NCBI GenBank assembly: GCA_016868785.1
Contig: VGFS01000014.1
Span: 1-46,853 of the forward strand
Reading direction: 5' to 3'
From: Bacteroidota bacterium
Lineage (GTDB): Bacteria > Bacteroidota > Bacteroidia > NS11-12g > UBA955
Length of the DNA stretch: 46,853 bases
The notes under the pieces were generated by a model that saw only the letters and a list, made by a program, of their open reading frames with translations, made no database searches and had not been told where the DNA came from. The translations under genes and the position numbers were made by a program. This document shows positions 34,087-41,743 of the stretch, in pieces (the stretch's first letter is position 1; every line of letters begins with the position of its first letter).

Positions 34087-35697
34087 CTAAAAGAGGTAAA
34101 GACCCCCAAGCAACAATGTAAGAATGCCAGTAACCGCGTTCACAATGTCGTTAGTCATCCAATTAAAACCTTTGGCAATTGCTTCATTTTCTTTGTCGGG
34201 GACATCAGACAAAACACCATCCAACCTGGTATATTTACGCTGAAATAGATCACCCATTACACTGTCTATCAACGTGCCGAGCAGCCCAAAACCCACAATC
34301 AAAATAAAAATCTGCCACTGACCCCAGTGTTTGATTTGTCGCAGTTCTATCCAATCCGAGAGAAAACCATACATTGCAATGGCTACCGCTCCAAAAAATG
34401 CCCCCATGAAACCGGCCATTGTTACACCGCCAGAAACTCCTTTCGACAGTCGTCTACCGCTAATTATACTTCGAGGCTCACCGCCCAGCCATTGACCCAC
34501 TTCACTGCTCAAAGTATCGGCACAACTCGCCGATAGGGTGAACAATGCCAACAACTTACACTTTTCCCCGAATCCAGGACTGATGGAGAAACCGAATATT
34601 TCGGCCGCGCCCATTTTTGCCATGTACACCATCACAGCAGACCCCATATACAATCCACCATTGGCCAATACCTGCCAACGATCCCGGGGTTTTCCATCTT
34701 TTGAATCTCCTAAAATAGAACTTGCGTCCTTTTTTCTTAACCTGCCAACACAACTTGCCATACCCAAGAAAACAACCAACGGCCAAATTGACCAACCCGC
34801 CATTATCACAACAACAAACGCCAATATCCAAGCCATTACGGCACCAGTATTATCCAAAACACGCCATTTATACAACCCAACAGCCACAAAGACAGAGAAC
34901 AATAAATAAACTATCAAAAACCCCGTGCCTTGAAGAAAAAATGCATGTGATTTCCCCAACAATCCCACGAAAATGGCTCCGGAAAACAGCCAAACAGCCA
35001 ATACAACAAATAAGTTGTCCGAGCCTTTGCCACAGATCATTTCTACCATCGCCACAACAAAACCAAACACAACTAGCTGAGGCCAATCAACCGCTCCAAC
35101 CCAATATGCGTCTGGTATTACCCGTCCCAATCCCCACAACATCAACCCCCCTATCAAAACCGCAACCCACCAAAAAACAACAAATCCCAACCAAGATTTT
35201 CGCTCCGATTCTAGCGTAAAAATCCATTTAGAACGATCGCTCAAAGAAGACGACCACCATCGGCCCAACATTCCCGCCAAACCATCGGCCCAAGCCAACG
35301 TGCAGAATGCCCAACCATTCATCCATCGCAGCAAGAGGTTTTGTTGAGTGCTTAATCCTTTCAAAAAAAAGGGCAGTGAGGTCAACAAGGCAAATACCAC
35401 GGAAAAATAAACCATGCCCCAAGGTTTTCTCGATTGCTCTCCCGCCACAATCTCCTCAAACCAACCGCGCTTTATTGCAAACCACAATGCAAAAGAAGCC
35501 ACCCAAGACATCACAGGCAGCAACCATGATTCTATGTTAACAGAAGCAAACGCGGCAACGAAAATCACCACAATGTGCAAACTTTTCCTCAGGTAAAATT
35601 GCCATTGAGGACGCCTTTTCTCCAACGTTACAATCACACCAATGACCAAAACAATTGCGACGATACACCACAGCAAAATTGAATTGGGATTGTCCAT
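34087..35697 (-). CDS. Fusion of phytol/dolichol kinase-like (VTE5) and DUF92 phytyl-phosphate kinase-like (VTE6) domains
   Basis: This 536-residue polytopic membrane protein holds two complete domains. Residues 1-255 resemble CTP-dependent phytol kinase VTE5: RKSLHI (37-42), ADGLAGMLGR (137-146), ERKSWLG (165-171), and the EMICGKGSDNLFV segment (219-231). Residues about 265-536 are DUF92, the family of phytyl-phosphate kinase VTE6: SCADTLSSEVG (391-401), SGRRLSKGVSGGV (413-425), GTLIDSVMGD (474-483) and the final NDIVNAVTG (517-525). Together they would phosphorylate phytol twice to phytyl diphosphate. The divergent neighbour is a homogentisate phytyltransferase, the enzyme that uses this product. 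In plants and cyanobacteria the two kinases are separate proteins. Substrate identity is inferred from family and context, not shown. Confidence 0.82.
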   Translation of the reverse strand: MDNPNSILLWCIVAIVLVIGVIVTLEKRRPQWQFYLRKSLHIVVIFVAAFASVNIESWLLPVMSWVASFALWFAIKRGWFEEIVAGEQSRKPWGMVYFSVVFALLTSLPFFLKGLSTQQNLLLRWMNGWAFCTLAWADGLAGMLGRWWSSSLSDRSKWIFTLESERKSWLGFVVFWWVAVLIGGLMLWGLGRVIPDAYWVGAVDWPQLVVFGFVVAMVEMICGKGSDNLFVVLAVWLFSGAIFVGLLGKSHAFFLQGTGFLIVYLLFSVFVAVGLYKWRVLDNTGAVMAWILAFVVVIMAGWSIWPLVVFLGMASCVGRLRKKDASSILGDSKDGKPRDRWQVLANGGLYMGSAVMVYMAKMGAAEIFGFSISPGFGEKCKLLALFTLSASCADTLSSEVGQWLGGEPRSIISGRRLSKGVSGGVTMAGFMGAFFGAVAIAMYGFLSDWIELRQIKHWGQWQIFILIVGFGLLGTLIDSVMGDLFQRKYTRLDGVLSDVPDKENEAIAKGFNWMTNDIVNAVTGILTLLLGGLYLF

Positions 35698-35700
35698 TAA

Positions 35701-35740
35701 TCAAAGTAACACAAATTCATTTGATTCGTTGTTACTTTGA
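35701..35740. promoter_or_regulatory. Near-symmetric divergent promoter/operator between the kinase fusion and the prenyltransferase
   Basis: The arms tcaaagtaac (35701-35710) and gttactttga (35731-35740) are perfect 10-base inverted repeats. An inner caaat/atttg pair lies between them. Each arm contains TTACTTTG (one mismatch to TAnnTTTG) pointing outward, exactly four bases from the ATG of its gene (35697 on minus, 35744 on plus). The whole intergenic region is 46 bases. The arms could be paired -7 boxes giving near-leaderless transcripts, a repressor operator, or both. Confidence 0.6.
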
Positions 35741-35743
35741 CAG

Positions 35744-36718
35744 ATGCTTTCCTTGATTTGGCGATTTTCGCGACCCCACACCCTCATTGGCTCAAGCATA
35801 AGCATTACTGCCATCCTGTTTTTGCTCATTTTTTGCACCCCAGGACTACCCGTTAAAGGGATAGAAATCCTCACTCAATCGCTCATATCACACAATCTAA
35901 CCGCACGTGTCGTTGGATTTATTCCCGTTGCCAACGCGGCAATCACGGGCTTTGTATCCATTTTACTTCCAACCCTATCAGTATGTTTGGCCTGTAACAT
36001 TTTTATCACAGGGCTCAACCAAATTGTTGATGTAGAACTGGATAAAATCAACAAACCCCATCTACCCCTCGCCTCCGGGGAACTCTCACTTCACCAAGGC
36101 AAAACCATTGTCATCGTTAGCGGCCTAATGGCTATTTTTGGTTCGTGGATGATTCAGCCATTCTTGGGCATTTTAATCACAGTCATTGCCGGCATTGGTG
36201 CGATGTATTCGCTGCCGCCCATCCAATTTAAACGACATCATGTTTGGGCAGCCTCCGCAATTGCCTTGGTTCGAGGTCCGCTCATCAACGTTGGCATCTC
36301 GATCCATTTTGCTACCTTACTGTTCGATTGGCCCGTGGTTGCGCTTCCATGGTTGTTGCCGTTGACCGTTTTTATCACGGCATTCAGTCTGGGCATTGCT
36401 TGGTTCAAGGACATCCCAGATACCCAAGGCGATCAAATCCATGGGTTTAAAACTTTGGCTTTGGTTTGGAGTCGACAAAAAGCACTGTCTGCCGGGAAAT
36501 GGCTCGTGGGCTTGTCATACTTAATTCTCAGTCTATTTTGGTTTCTTATCGATGTTCATATTGCTGCGGCACTCGTTCATCTCATTCTGCTCATCCTTTT
36601 CTGGGGTAGGTCTTCTCGCGTAGATTTGCAATCGACCGATAGTATCAAACGATTTTATTTGTTCTACTGGGGGCTGTTCTTCTTGGAGTATTTAATTCTC
36701 CCATTGTTATTGGCCTAG
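35744..36718 (+). CDS. Homogentisate phytyltransferase-like UbiA-family prenyltransferase (VTE2/HPT type)
   Basis: This 324-residue, roughly nine-helix UbiA-fold protein matches cyanobacterial HPT from end to end: WRFSRPHTLIGSS (6-18), the first Mg/diphosphate motif NQIVDVELDKINKPHLPLAS (92-111), YSLPPIQFKRH (155-165), VRGPLINVGI (176-185), the second motif FKDIPDTQGD (221-230), TLAL (237-240) and FFLEYLILPLLL at the end. HPT joins phytyl diphosphate to homogentisate with decarboxylation, the committed step of tocopherol synthesis. The DGGGP synthase and MenA/UbiA families lack these combinations. It is divergent from the VTE5-VTE6-like fusion. Homogentisate would have to come from tyrosine through HPPD, which is not encoded here. 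The end product, tocopherol or a simpler prenylquinol, is unknown. Confidence 0.88.
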   Translation: MLSLIWRFSRPHTLIGSSISITAILFLLIFCTPGLPVKGIEILTQSLISHNLTARVVGFIPVANAAITGFVSILLPTLSVCLACNIFITGLNQIVDVELDKINKPHLPLASGELSLHQGKTIVIVSGLMAIFGSWMIQPFLGILITVIAGIGAMYSLPPIQFKRHHVWAASAIALVRGPLINVGISIHFATLLFDWPVVALPWLLPLTVFITAFSLGIAWFKDIPDTQGDQIHGFKTLALVWSRQKALSAGKWLVGLSYLILSLFWFLIDVHIAAALVHLILLILFWGRSSRVDLQSTDSIKRFYLFYWGLFFLEYLILPLLLA

Positions 36719-36784
36719 TCCCCTCTTTTTGCAAGATTATCGCAATTCGTGGAAAAGTAAGCGCCTTTTACCGTTTGGATGCCC

Positions 36785-36792
36785 TAAATTTG
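36785..36792 (+). promoter_or_regulatory. Bacteroidota -7 box TAAATTTG for carB
   Basis: The box is an exact TAnnTTTG match, 16 bases before the carB ATG. It lies after the prenyltransferase stop, so carB has its own promoter. Confidence 0.55.
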
Positions 36793-36808
36793 TACAATTT
36801 TTGGAATC

Positions 36809-39631
36809 ATGCCAAAGGACCCCTCAATCAAACACGTACTCATCATCGGCAGTGGACCGATTATCATTGGTCAAGCTTGTGAATTTGACTATTCTGGATC
36901 ACAAGCAGCCCGCAGTATCCGCGAAGAAGGCATCAAAGTTACGCTGATTAACAGCAATCCTGCGACCATCATGACGGACAAAATGAACGCCGATCATGTT
37001 TATCTGCAGCCATTGACCCCCGAAAGCATCGAAAAAATTCTGCAAGAGCAAGACATCGACGCTGTATTGCCGACCATGGGTGGACAAACTGCTTTGAACC
37101 TAGCAAAAGAATGCGATGAATTGGGAATATGGGAGAAATACAACTGTCGTATCATTGGGGTAAATATCGAGGCCATCGACAAGATGGAAGATCGCGAAAA
37201 GTTCCGACAATTGATGGTTGAATTGGGTGTTGGTGTAGCAAAAAGTCAAATCGCCAACAGCTTTTTGGAAGGCAAAGAAATTGCCCAACGGATTGGATTT
37301 CCTCTGGTTATCCGTCCGAGTTACACCTTGGGTGGAACAGGCGGTGCCATCGTTTACAAAAAAGAGGAGTTTGACCGTGCGCTTCAATATGGCCTGGAAT
37401 CTAGTCCAGTGCACGAAGTATTGGTAGAGCAAGCCGTTTTGGGTTGGAAGGAGTATGAGTTTGAATTGCTTCGCGACTCCAAAGACGATATCGCGGTAAT
37501 CTGTACCATAGAAAACTTCGACCCCATGGGCATACACACCGGAGATTCTATCACCGTTGCCCCTGCAATGACCTTGAGCGATACTGCTTTCCAGCGGATG
37601 CGTGACATGGCATTTAAAATGATGAGAAGTATGGGTGTTTTTGCCGGAGGTTGCAATGTGCAATTCAGTGTAAACCCAGTAGACGAAGAGATCATCGCCA
37701 TTGAGATTAACCCCCGCGTCAGTAGAAGTTCTGCCTTGGCCTCTAAAGCTACAGGCTACCCCATTGCCAAAATTGCTTCAAAATTGGCGATTGGATATTA
37801 CCTCGACGAGCTTAAAAACCCCGTTACAAAAACCACCAGTGCTTTCTTTGAACCGGCATTGGATTACGTAATTGTAAAAATTCCGCGTTTCAACTTCGAC
37901 AAATTCCATGGTGCTGAAACACGCCTTGGTTTCCAAATGAAATCGGTGGGTGAAGTCATGGCCATCGGCCGTAGTTTCCAAGAAGCCCTCCAAAAAGCCT
38001 GTCAGAGTTTGGAAATTTCTCGCCACGGTTTGGGTGCCGATGGCAACAAAGTGAGTCGCAACTTGGAAAAATTGGTTCATGGCATGGAACACGCCAGTTG
38101 GAATCGCGTTTTCCAAGTAAAAGATGCGCTTGCTTTGGGTGTACCCATCAGCAGTGTTCAAAAAATCACCCGCATCGATCGTTGGTTCCTTGAACAGATT
38201 GCCGATTTGGTGAAAACCGAAACTGAAATCCGTAGATACAATCCAGAAAATATCCCGGCGAGTTTGCTTAAAATCGCCAAAGAAAAAGGATACAGCGATG
38301 AACAAATTGCTTGGTTGATGGGTGGAAACACCACTGCAGAGCAAGTGTGTGACAAGCGACTTTCATTGGGTATCCGCCGCGTATACAAAATGGTAGATAC
38401 CTGTAGTGCGGAATTCCCTAGTCCTACCAATTACTTCTATTCAACTTTCGATGGCGAAAACGAAAGCATCGTGAGTGATAAAAAGAAGATTTTTGTGTTG
38501 GGAAGCGGTCCAAATCGCATTGGACAGGGCATAGAATTCGATTACAGCTGTGTACATGGCATCCTGGCAGCTCGCGAGGCCGGTTATGAGGCCATCATGA
38601 TTAACTGCAATCCGGAGACTGTAAGTACGGATTTTGACATGGCAGACAAACTGTATTTTGAGCCTGTTTACTGGGAACATTTGTGGGAGCTAATCCAACA
38701 TGAAAAACCTGAAGGTATAATTGTGCAATTGGGCGGTCAAACAGCCCTCAAATTGGCCGAAAAACTGCACGAAAAGGGTGTAAAAATCATTGGTACCAGT
38801 TACGATAACATGGATATTGCCGAAGACCGCGGTCGTTTCAGTGATATGTTGGCGTCTTTGGACATTCCTTATCCAAAATTTGGGGTAGCACTTGACGCCG
38901 AGGAGGCAATCAAAATTGCCAATGAGGTGGGTTACCCTGTGTTGGTTCGTCCGAGTTATGTATTGGGCGGACAGGGAATGGTTATCGTCATAAACGACGA
39001 AGATTTAGAAAAGGCTGTGGTAAAATTATTGGGTGATTTGCCGGGTAACCGTGTATTGATCGACCATTTCTTGGATCGGGCTGAAGAGGCGGAGAGCGAT
39101 AGTATTTGTGACGGTGAGGACGTTCACATTTTGGGTATGATGGAGCACATCGAACCAGCGGGTATTCACTCTGGCGATTCCAGTGCCGTGTTGCCTCCTT
39201 TCTCATTAAGCGAAAATGTTCAGCAACAGATGGTGGAGTATACTGAAAAGTTGGCCCATGCACTGAACATTCACGGATTGATGAACATTCAATTCGCCAT
39301 CAAGGACGAGAAAGTCTATGTCATTGAAGCGAATCCACGGGCATCGAGAACAGTGCCGTTCATATGTAAAGCCTATGATTACTCGTACGTGAACATGGCC
39401 ACCAAGGTGATGTTAGGTGCTGCAAAAATCAAAGATTTTACTATTCCCGCTCGCCCTTCTGGCTTCGCGATTAAGCAGCCCGTTTTCAGCTTCAACAAAT
39501 TCCGCGGTGTGAGTCGTGAATTGGGTCCTGAGATGAAGAGCACCGGTGAAAGCATCTTGTTCATCAAAGACCTCAAAGATGCCGCATTCCGCGAATTGTA
39601 CAAGCAGAAAAGCATGTATTTGAGTCACTAA
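36809..39631 (+). CDS. carB: Carbamoyl-phosphate synthase large subunit lacking the MGS allosteric domain
   Basis: This 940-residue enzyme makes carbamoyl phosphate from bicarbonate, ATP and ammonia tunnelled from CarA, for pyrimidine and arginine synthesis. The two homologous ATP-grasp halves are clear: IIGSGPIIIGQACEFDYSG (12-30) with RPSYTLGGTGG near 171, and a second GSGPNRIGQGIEFDYS near 566 with RPSYVLGGQG near 715. The E. coli protein is 1073 residues. Here the sequence stops right after KSTGES and a short helix, so the C-terminal MGS-like domain that binds UMP and ornithine/IMP is absent. This short form is common in Bacteroidota. carA is not adjacent. Confidence 0.96.
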   Translation: MPKDPSIKHVLIIGSGPIIIGQACEFDYSGSQAARSIREEGIKVTLINSNPATIMTDKMNADHVYLQPLTPESIEKILQEQDIDAVLPTMGGQTALNLAKECDELGIWEKYNCRIIGVNIEAIDKMEDREKFRQLMVELGVGVAKSQIANSFLEGKEIAQRIGFPLVIRPSYTLGGTGGAIVYKKEEFDRALQYGLESSPVHEVLVEQAVLGWKEYEFELLRDSKDDIAVICTIENFDPMGIHTGDSITVAPAMTLSDTAFQRMRDMAFKMMRSMGVFAGGCNVQFSVNPVDEEIIAIEINPRVSRSSALASKATGYPIAKIASKLAIGYYLDELKNPVTKTTSAFFEPALDYVIVKIPRFNFDKFHGAETRLGFQMKSVGEVMAIGRSFQEALQKACQSLEISRHGLGADGNKVSRNLEKLVHGMEHASWNRVFQVKDALALGVPISSVQKITRIDRWFLEQIADLVKTETEIRRYNPENIPASLLKIAKEKGYSDEQIAWLMGGNTTAEQVCDKRLSLGIRRVYKMVDTCSAEFPSPTNYFYSTFDGENESIVSDKKKIFVLGSGPNRIGQGIEFDYSCVHGILAAREAGYEAIMINCNPETVSTDFDMADKLYFEPVYWEHLWELIQHEKPEGIIVQLGGQTALKLAEKLHEKGVKIIGTSYDNMDIAEDRGRFSDMLASLDIPYPKFGVALDAEEAIKIANEVGYPVLVRPSYVLGGQGMVIVINDEDLEKAVVKLLGDLPGNRVLIDHFLDRAEEAESDSICDGEDVHILGMMEHIEPAGIHSGDSSAVLPPFSLSENVQQQMVEYTEKLAHALNIHGLMNIQFAIKDEKVYVIEANPRASRTVPFICKAYDYSYVNMATKVMLGAAKIKDFTIPARPSGFAIKQPVFSFNKFRGVSRELGPEMKSTGESILFIKDLKDAAFRELYKQKSMYLSH

Positions 39632-39656
39632 ACGCCAACATTGATTGATAAAATGC

Positions 39657-39690
39657 AAGAGGCCCACCCCTGCGGGGTGGGCCTCTTTTG
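39657..39690 (+). terminator. Strong rho-independent terminator of carB, possibly bidirectional
   Basis: A perfect 14-bp GC-rich stem (39657-39670 with 39674-39687) has a tgc loop and is followed by tttg. It lies 25 bases after the carB stop and 17 bases after the stop of the convergent RicT gene, so it could end both transcripts, though the minus-strand U-tract is weak. Confidence 0.88.
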
Positions 39691-39707
39691 TTACGTCTTC
39701 GAAAAAA

Positions 39708-41174
39708 TTACTCGGCTGTCGGTGTGCTTGCCGGTCCCTCAGGTCTTGGGCCGCGGTTTCCGCCCTCCGAACGCGGGACTCGGTTATTGGCGCCGCCCTC
39801 CGGACGAGGGCCTCGATTTCCGCCTTCCGGGCGGGGTCCGCGATTCTGTCCCTCAGGACGGGGGCCGCGATTGCCACCTTCAGGCCTTGGGCCGCGATTC
39901 TGTCCCTCCCGTCTTGGGCCGCGGTTATCCGCACGAGGACCTCGGTTATTGCCGCCGCCCTCCGGGCGGGGTCCACGACTGTCGTTTCTACGATCGTTAC
40001 CCCGTCTTCTTCGGTCATTATTGCCTCGGCCATCACGTTTCTCAGAGCCGCGCTTTATCAATGCAAACTCATCATCTTGCAACAACTCGTTGTTGCCAAT
40101 GAAATCATTATTCTGATCTTGTACGCCATTGCTCACCTTTTCCAATATCGCGCTGGCTGGAGCCAAGTCTTGCAAAGCCGCAGATTGCTTTCCGCTGCGA
40201 TTTTCCTCCATCACTTCATTGACCGTTGCCACAGGCAAAGCAACCCAAGTTTGATTGTCGTCATAAGAAAACCACATCAACTTTTTCAGGATGTCTGTCT
40301 TCCTGGCATAAGCCATTCCAGCAACGGTATCCAATTTCACCACCTTCGCTTTCGGGAAGGCATCTATCGCTTCCACGTATTGGTCCAATTCGTAGTTTAG
40401 GCAACACTTCAAGCGACCGCACTGACCGGCCAGTTTTTCCATATTGATACTCAAATTTTGAACGCGCGCGGCCCCTGTATTCACCTGTTTATAATCGGTG
40501 AGCCATGTGCTGCAACACAATTCACGTCCGCAAACACCGGTTCCTCCCAATCGAGAGGCTTCCTCACGGTAGGAAATATGGCGCATTTCAATTTTCACTT
40601 TGAACTCATCGGCATAGCGTTTGATGAGTTCGCGGAAATCCACCCGACTTTCTGCCGTATAAAAGAAAATGGCTTTTCTACCATCGCCCTGAATTTCAAT
40701 GTCCGAAATTTTCATTTGGAGATTGAGTGAAAACGCAATAGTTCGCGCGCGCTCCAGGGTTTGATCTTCTTTGCTTTTAGCTTCTGTTCTGCGTTCTAGA
40801 TCTTTTTCAGAGGCCACGCGCTGAATGCTACGCATTTCCTCGGAATCTTCACGAACGCGATATTTTTTCAACTGCAATCGAACAATTTCACCGGTGGCTG
40901 ATACAGTGCCGATATCGAAGCCAATGCTACTATCAACACATACATAGTCACCCGTGTACAACTCTGAGTTATTGGTGTTTCGGAAGAATTCCTTTCTGGA
41001 CCCTTTGAACCGAACTTCCACCACATTGAAGGGTTTGTGTCCGGTAGGCAAATCCATGTCCTTAAACCAGTCGTGTACGTTCAATGCATTGCAACCACTG
41101 GTACCACAAGTGCCATTGCTTTTACACCCACTGGGTGCGCCGCCTGACTTGGTTCCACAAGATGTACATGCCAT
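39708..41174 (-). CDS. ricT: RicT-like PSP1-domain protein with long RGP-rich tail
   Basis: This 488-residue PSP1/YaaT homologue has a Cys-rich N-terminus (Cys3, 6, 17, 23, 28), the PSP1 core (about 45-300) with the RicT cysteine clusters CGRELCC and CGRLKCC (near 218 and 255), and a charged linker followed by a low-complexity tail (about 385-488) made of repeats of NRGPRPEGG and variants. In Bacillus, RicT joins an Fe-S protein complex that steers RNase Y mRNA cleavage. Bacteroidota homologues carry the core, but their role is little studied. The tail is nearly all Arg, Gly, Pro, Glu and Asn and probably binds RNA. The gene is monocistronic and convergent with carB. Confidence 0.88.
   Translation of the reverse strand: MACTSCGTKSGGAPSGCKSNGTCGTSGCNALNVHDWFKDMDLPTGHKPFNVVEVRFKGSRKEFFRNTNNSELYTGDYVCVDSSIGFDIGTVSATGEIVRLQLKKYRVREDSEEMRSIQRVASEKDLERRTEAKSKEDQTLERARTIAFSLNLQMKISDIEIQGDGRKAIFFYTAESRVDFRELIKRYADEFKVKIEMRHISYREEASRLGGTGVCGRELCCSTWLTDYKQVNTGAARVQNLSINMEKLAGQCGRLKCCLNYELDQYVEAIDAFPKAKVVKLDTVAGMAYARKTDILKKLMWFSYDDNQTWVALPVATVNEVMEENRSGKQSAALQDLAPASAILEKVSNGVQDQNNDFIGNNELLQDDEFALIKRGSEKRDGRGNNDRRRRGNDRRNDSRGPRPEGGGNNRGPRADNRGPRREGQNRGPRPEGGNRGPRPEGQNRGPRPEGGNRGPRPEGGANNRVPRSEGGNRGPRPEGPASTPTAE
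39714..40010 (-). repeat. GC-rich repeats encoding the RGPRPEGG tail of RicT
   Basis: Irregular tandem copies of a roughly 24-27-base unit encode NRGPRPEGG, NRGPRPEGQ and NRGPRREGQ. Base composition is much richer in G and C than the surroundings, and all six frames are open across part of it, producing spurious antisense frames. Confidence 0.85.
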
Positions 41175-41202
41175 TGTAATAAAAATTAAGAATGATGAAT
41201 CA

Positions 41203-41210
41203 CAAAGTTA
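41203..41210 (-). promoter_or_regulatory. Bacteroidota -7 box TAACTTTG for ricT
   Basis: The box is an exact TAnnTTTG match on the minus strand, 28 bases before the ATG at 41174, in the gap after the gtrA stop. Confidence 0.5.
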
Positions 41211-41230
41211 ATGGTTCCGCAGGTGCTTTC

Positions 41231-41743
41231 TTAACCTTGCGATTTACTTTTCCCAAACACCCACAATTTTTGGCCAAGAAAATTGACCATCATACCCACA
41301 ATCGTTGCGACCAAAACAGCAAACAACTTATCGATTTTCACCGATATCAGTTCTTTGGTACCCATCAAAGTGCTTTTTGCCGCTGCTGCCAACGTATGAC
41401 TTGGAAAAACTACATTCAATTGCAAAACCCAGTTGGGGAGTACAAACAACATGATTTCGTTGGTTACTACGTTCACAGAACCGCTCATGGCATACAACAG
41501 CAAATAATTTCGCAATACCGATTGCTGTTTTTGATATGGGTTATCCCCTTTTTTCACACCCCACGTCCACAGGGAATTCAACTTATAGTTGACCCCCGTT
41601 GCCACAATGATACCCAGCGCTTTGGCGATATAGGTGGGCAAAAACACGGCTATGCCATAGTACACAGTCATATCCACCAAAAAACTCAATCCACCAACAA
41701 TGCCAAATTTGGTTAGGGCGATGTATGTTTTTGATGAGATCAC
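41231..41743 (-). CDS. GtrA family membrane protein
   Basis: This 170-residue protein has four predicted helices: KFGIVGGLSFLVDMTVYY near the N-terminus, then AKALGIIVATGVNYKLNSLWTW, a third in the LLYAMSGSVNV region and a last one in LVATIVGMMVNFLGQKLWVF. The helix-4 ending in a conserved N-F-x-x-x-K/R-x-x-V-F pattern is the GtrA signature. GtrA-type proteins are thought to flip or translocate polyprenyl-linked sugars for surface polysaccharides. It overlaps ldcA by four bases and is the last gene of the lipoprotein-ldcA-gtrA operon. Confidence 0.85.
   Translation of the reverse strand: MISSKTYIALTKFGIVGGLSFLVDMTVYYGIAVFLPTYIAKALGIIVATGVNYKLNSLWTWGVKKGDNPYQKQQSVLRNYLLLYAMSGSVNVVTNEIMLFVLPNWVLQLNVVFPSHTLAAAAKSTLMGTKELISVKIDKLFAVLVATIVGMMVNFLGQKLWVFGKSKSQG

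Noticed and set aside
36729-36947. Short plus-strand frame before and over the start of carB
   Set aside because: It lies largely inside carB in another frame and has no recognisable product. The carB start is fixed by its conserved N-terminus.
39641-40400. Plus-strand open frames opposite the RicT tail
   Set aside because: They result from the GC-rich RGPRPEGG repeats, which lack stops in all frames. The minus-strand gene has the recognised PSP1 domain and the promoter box.
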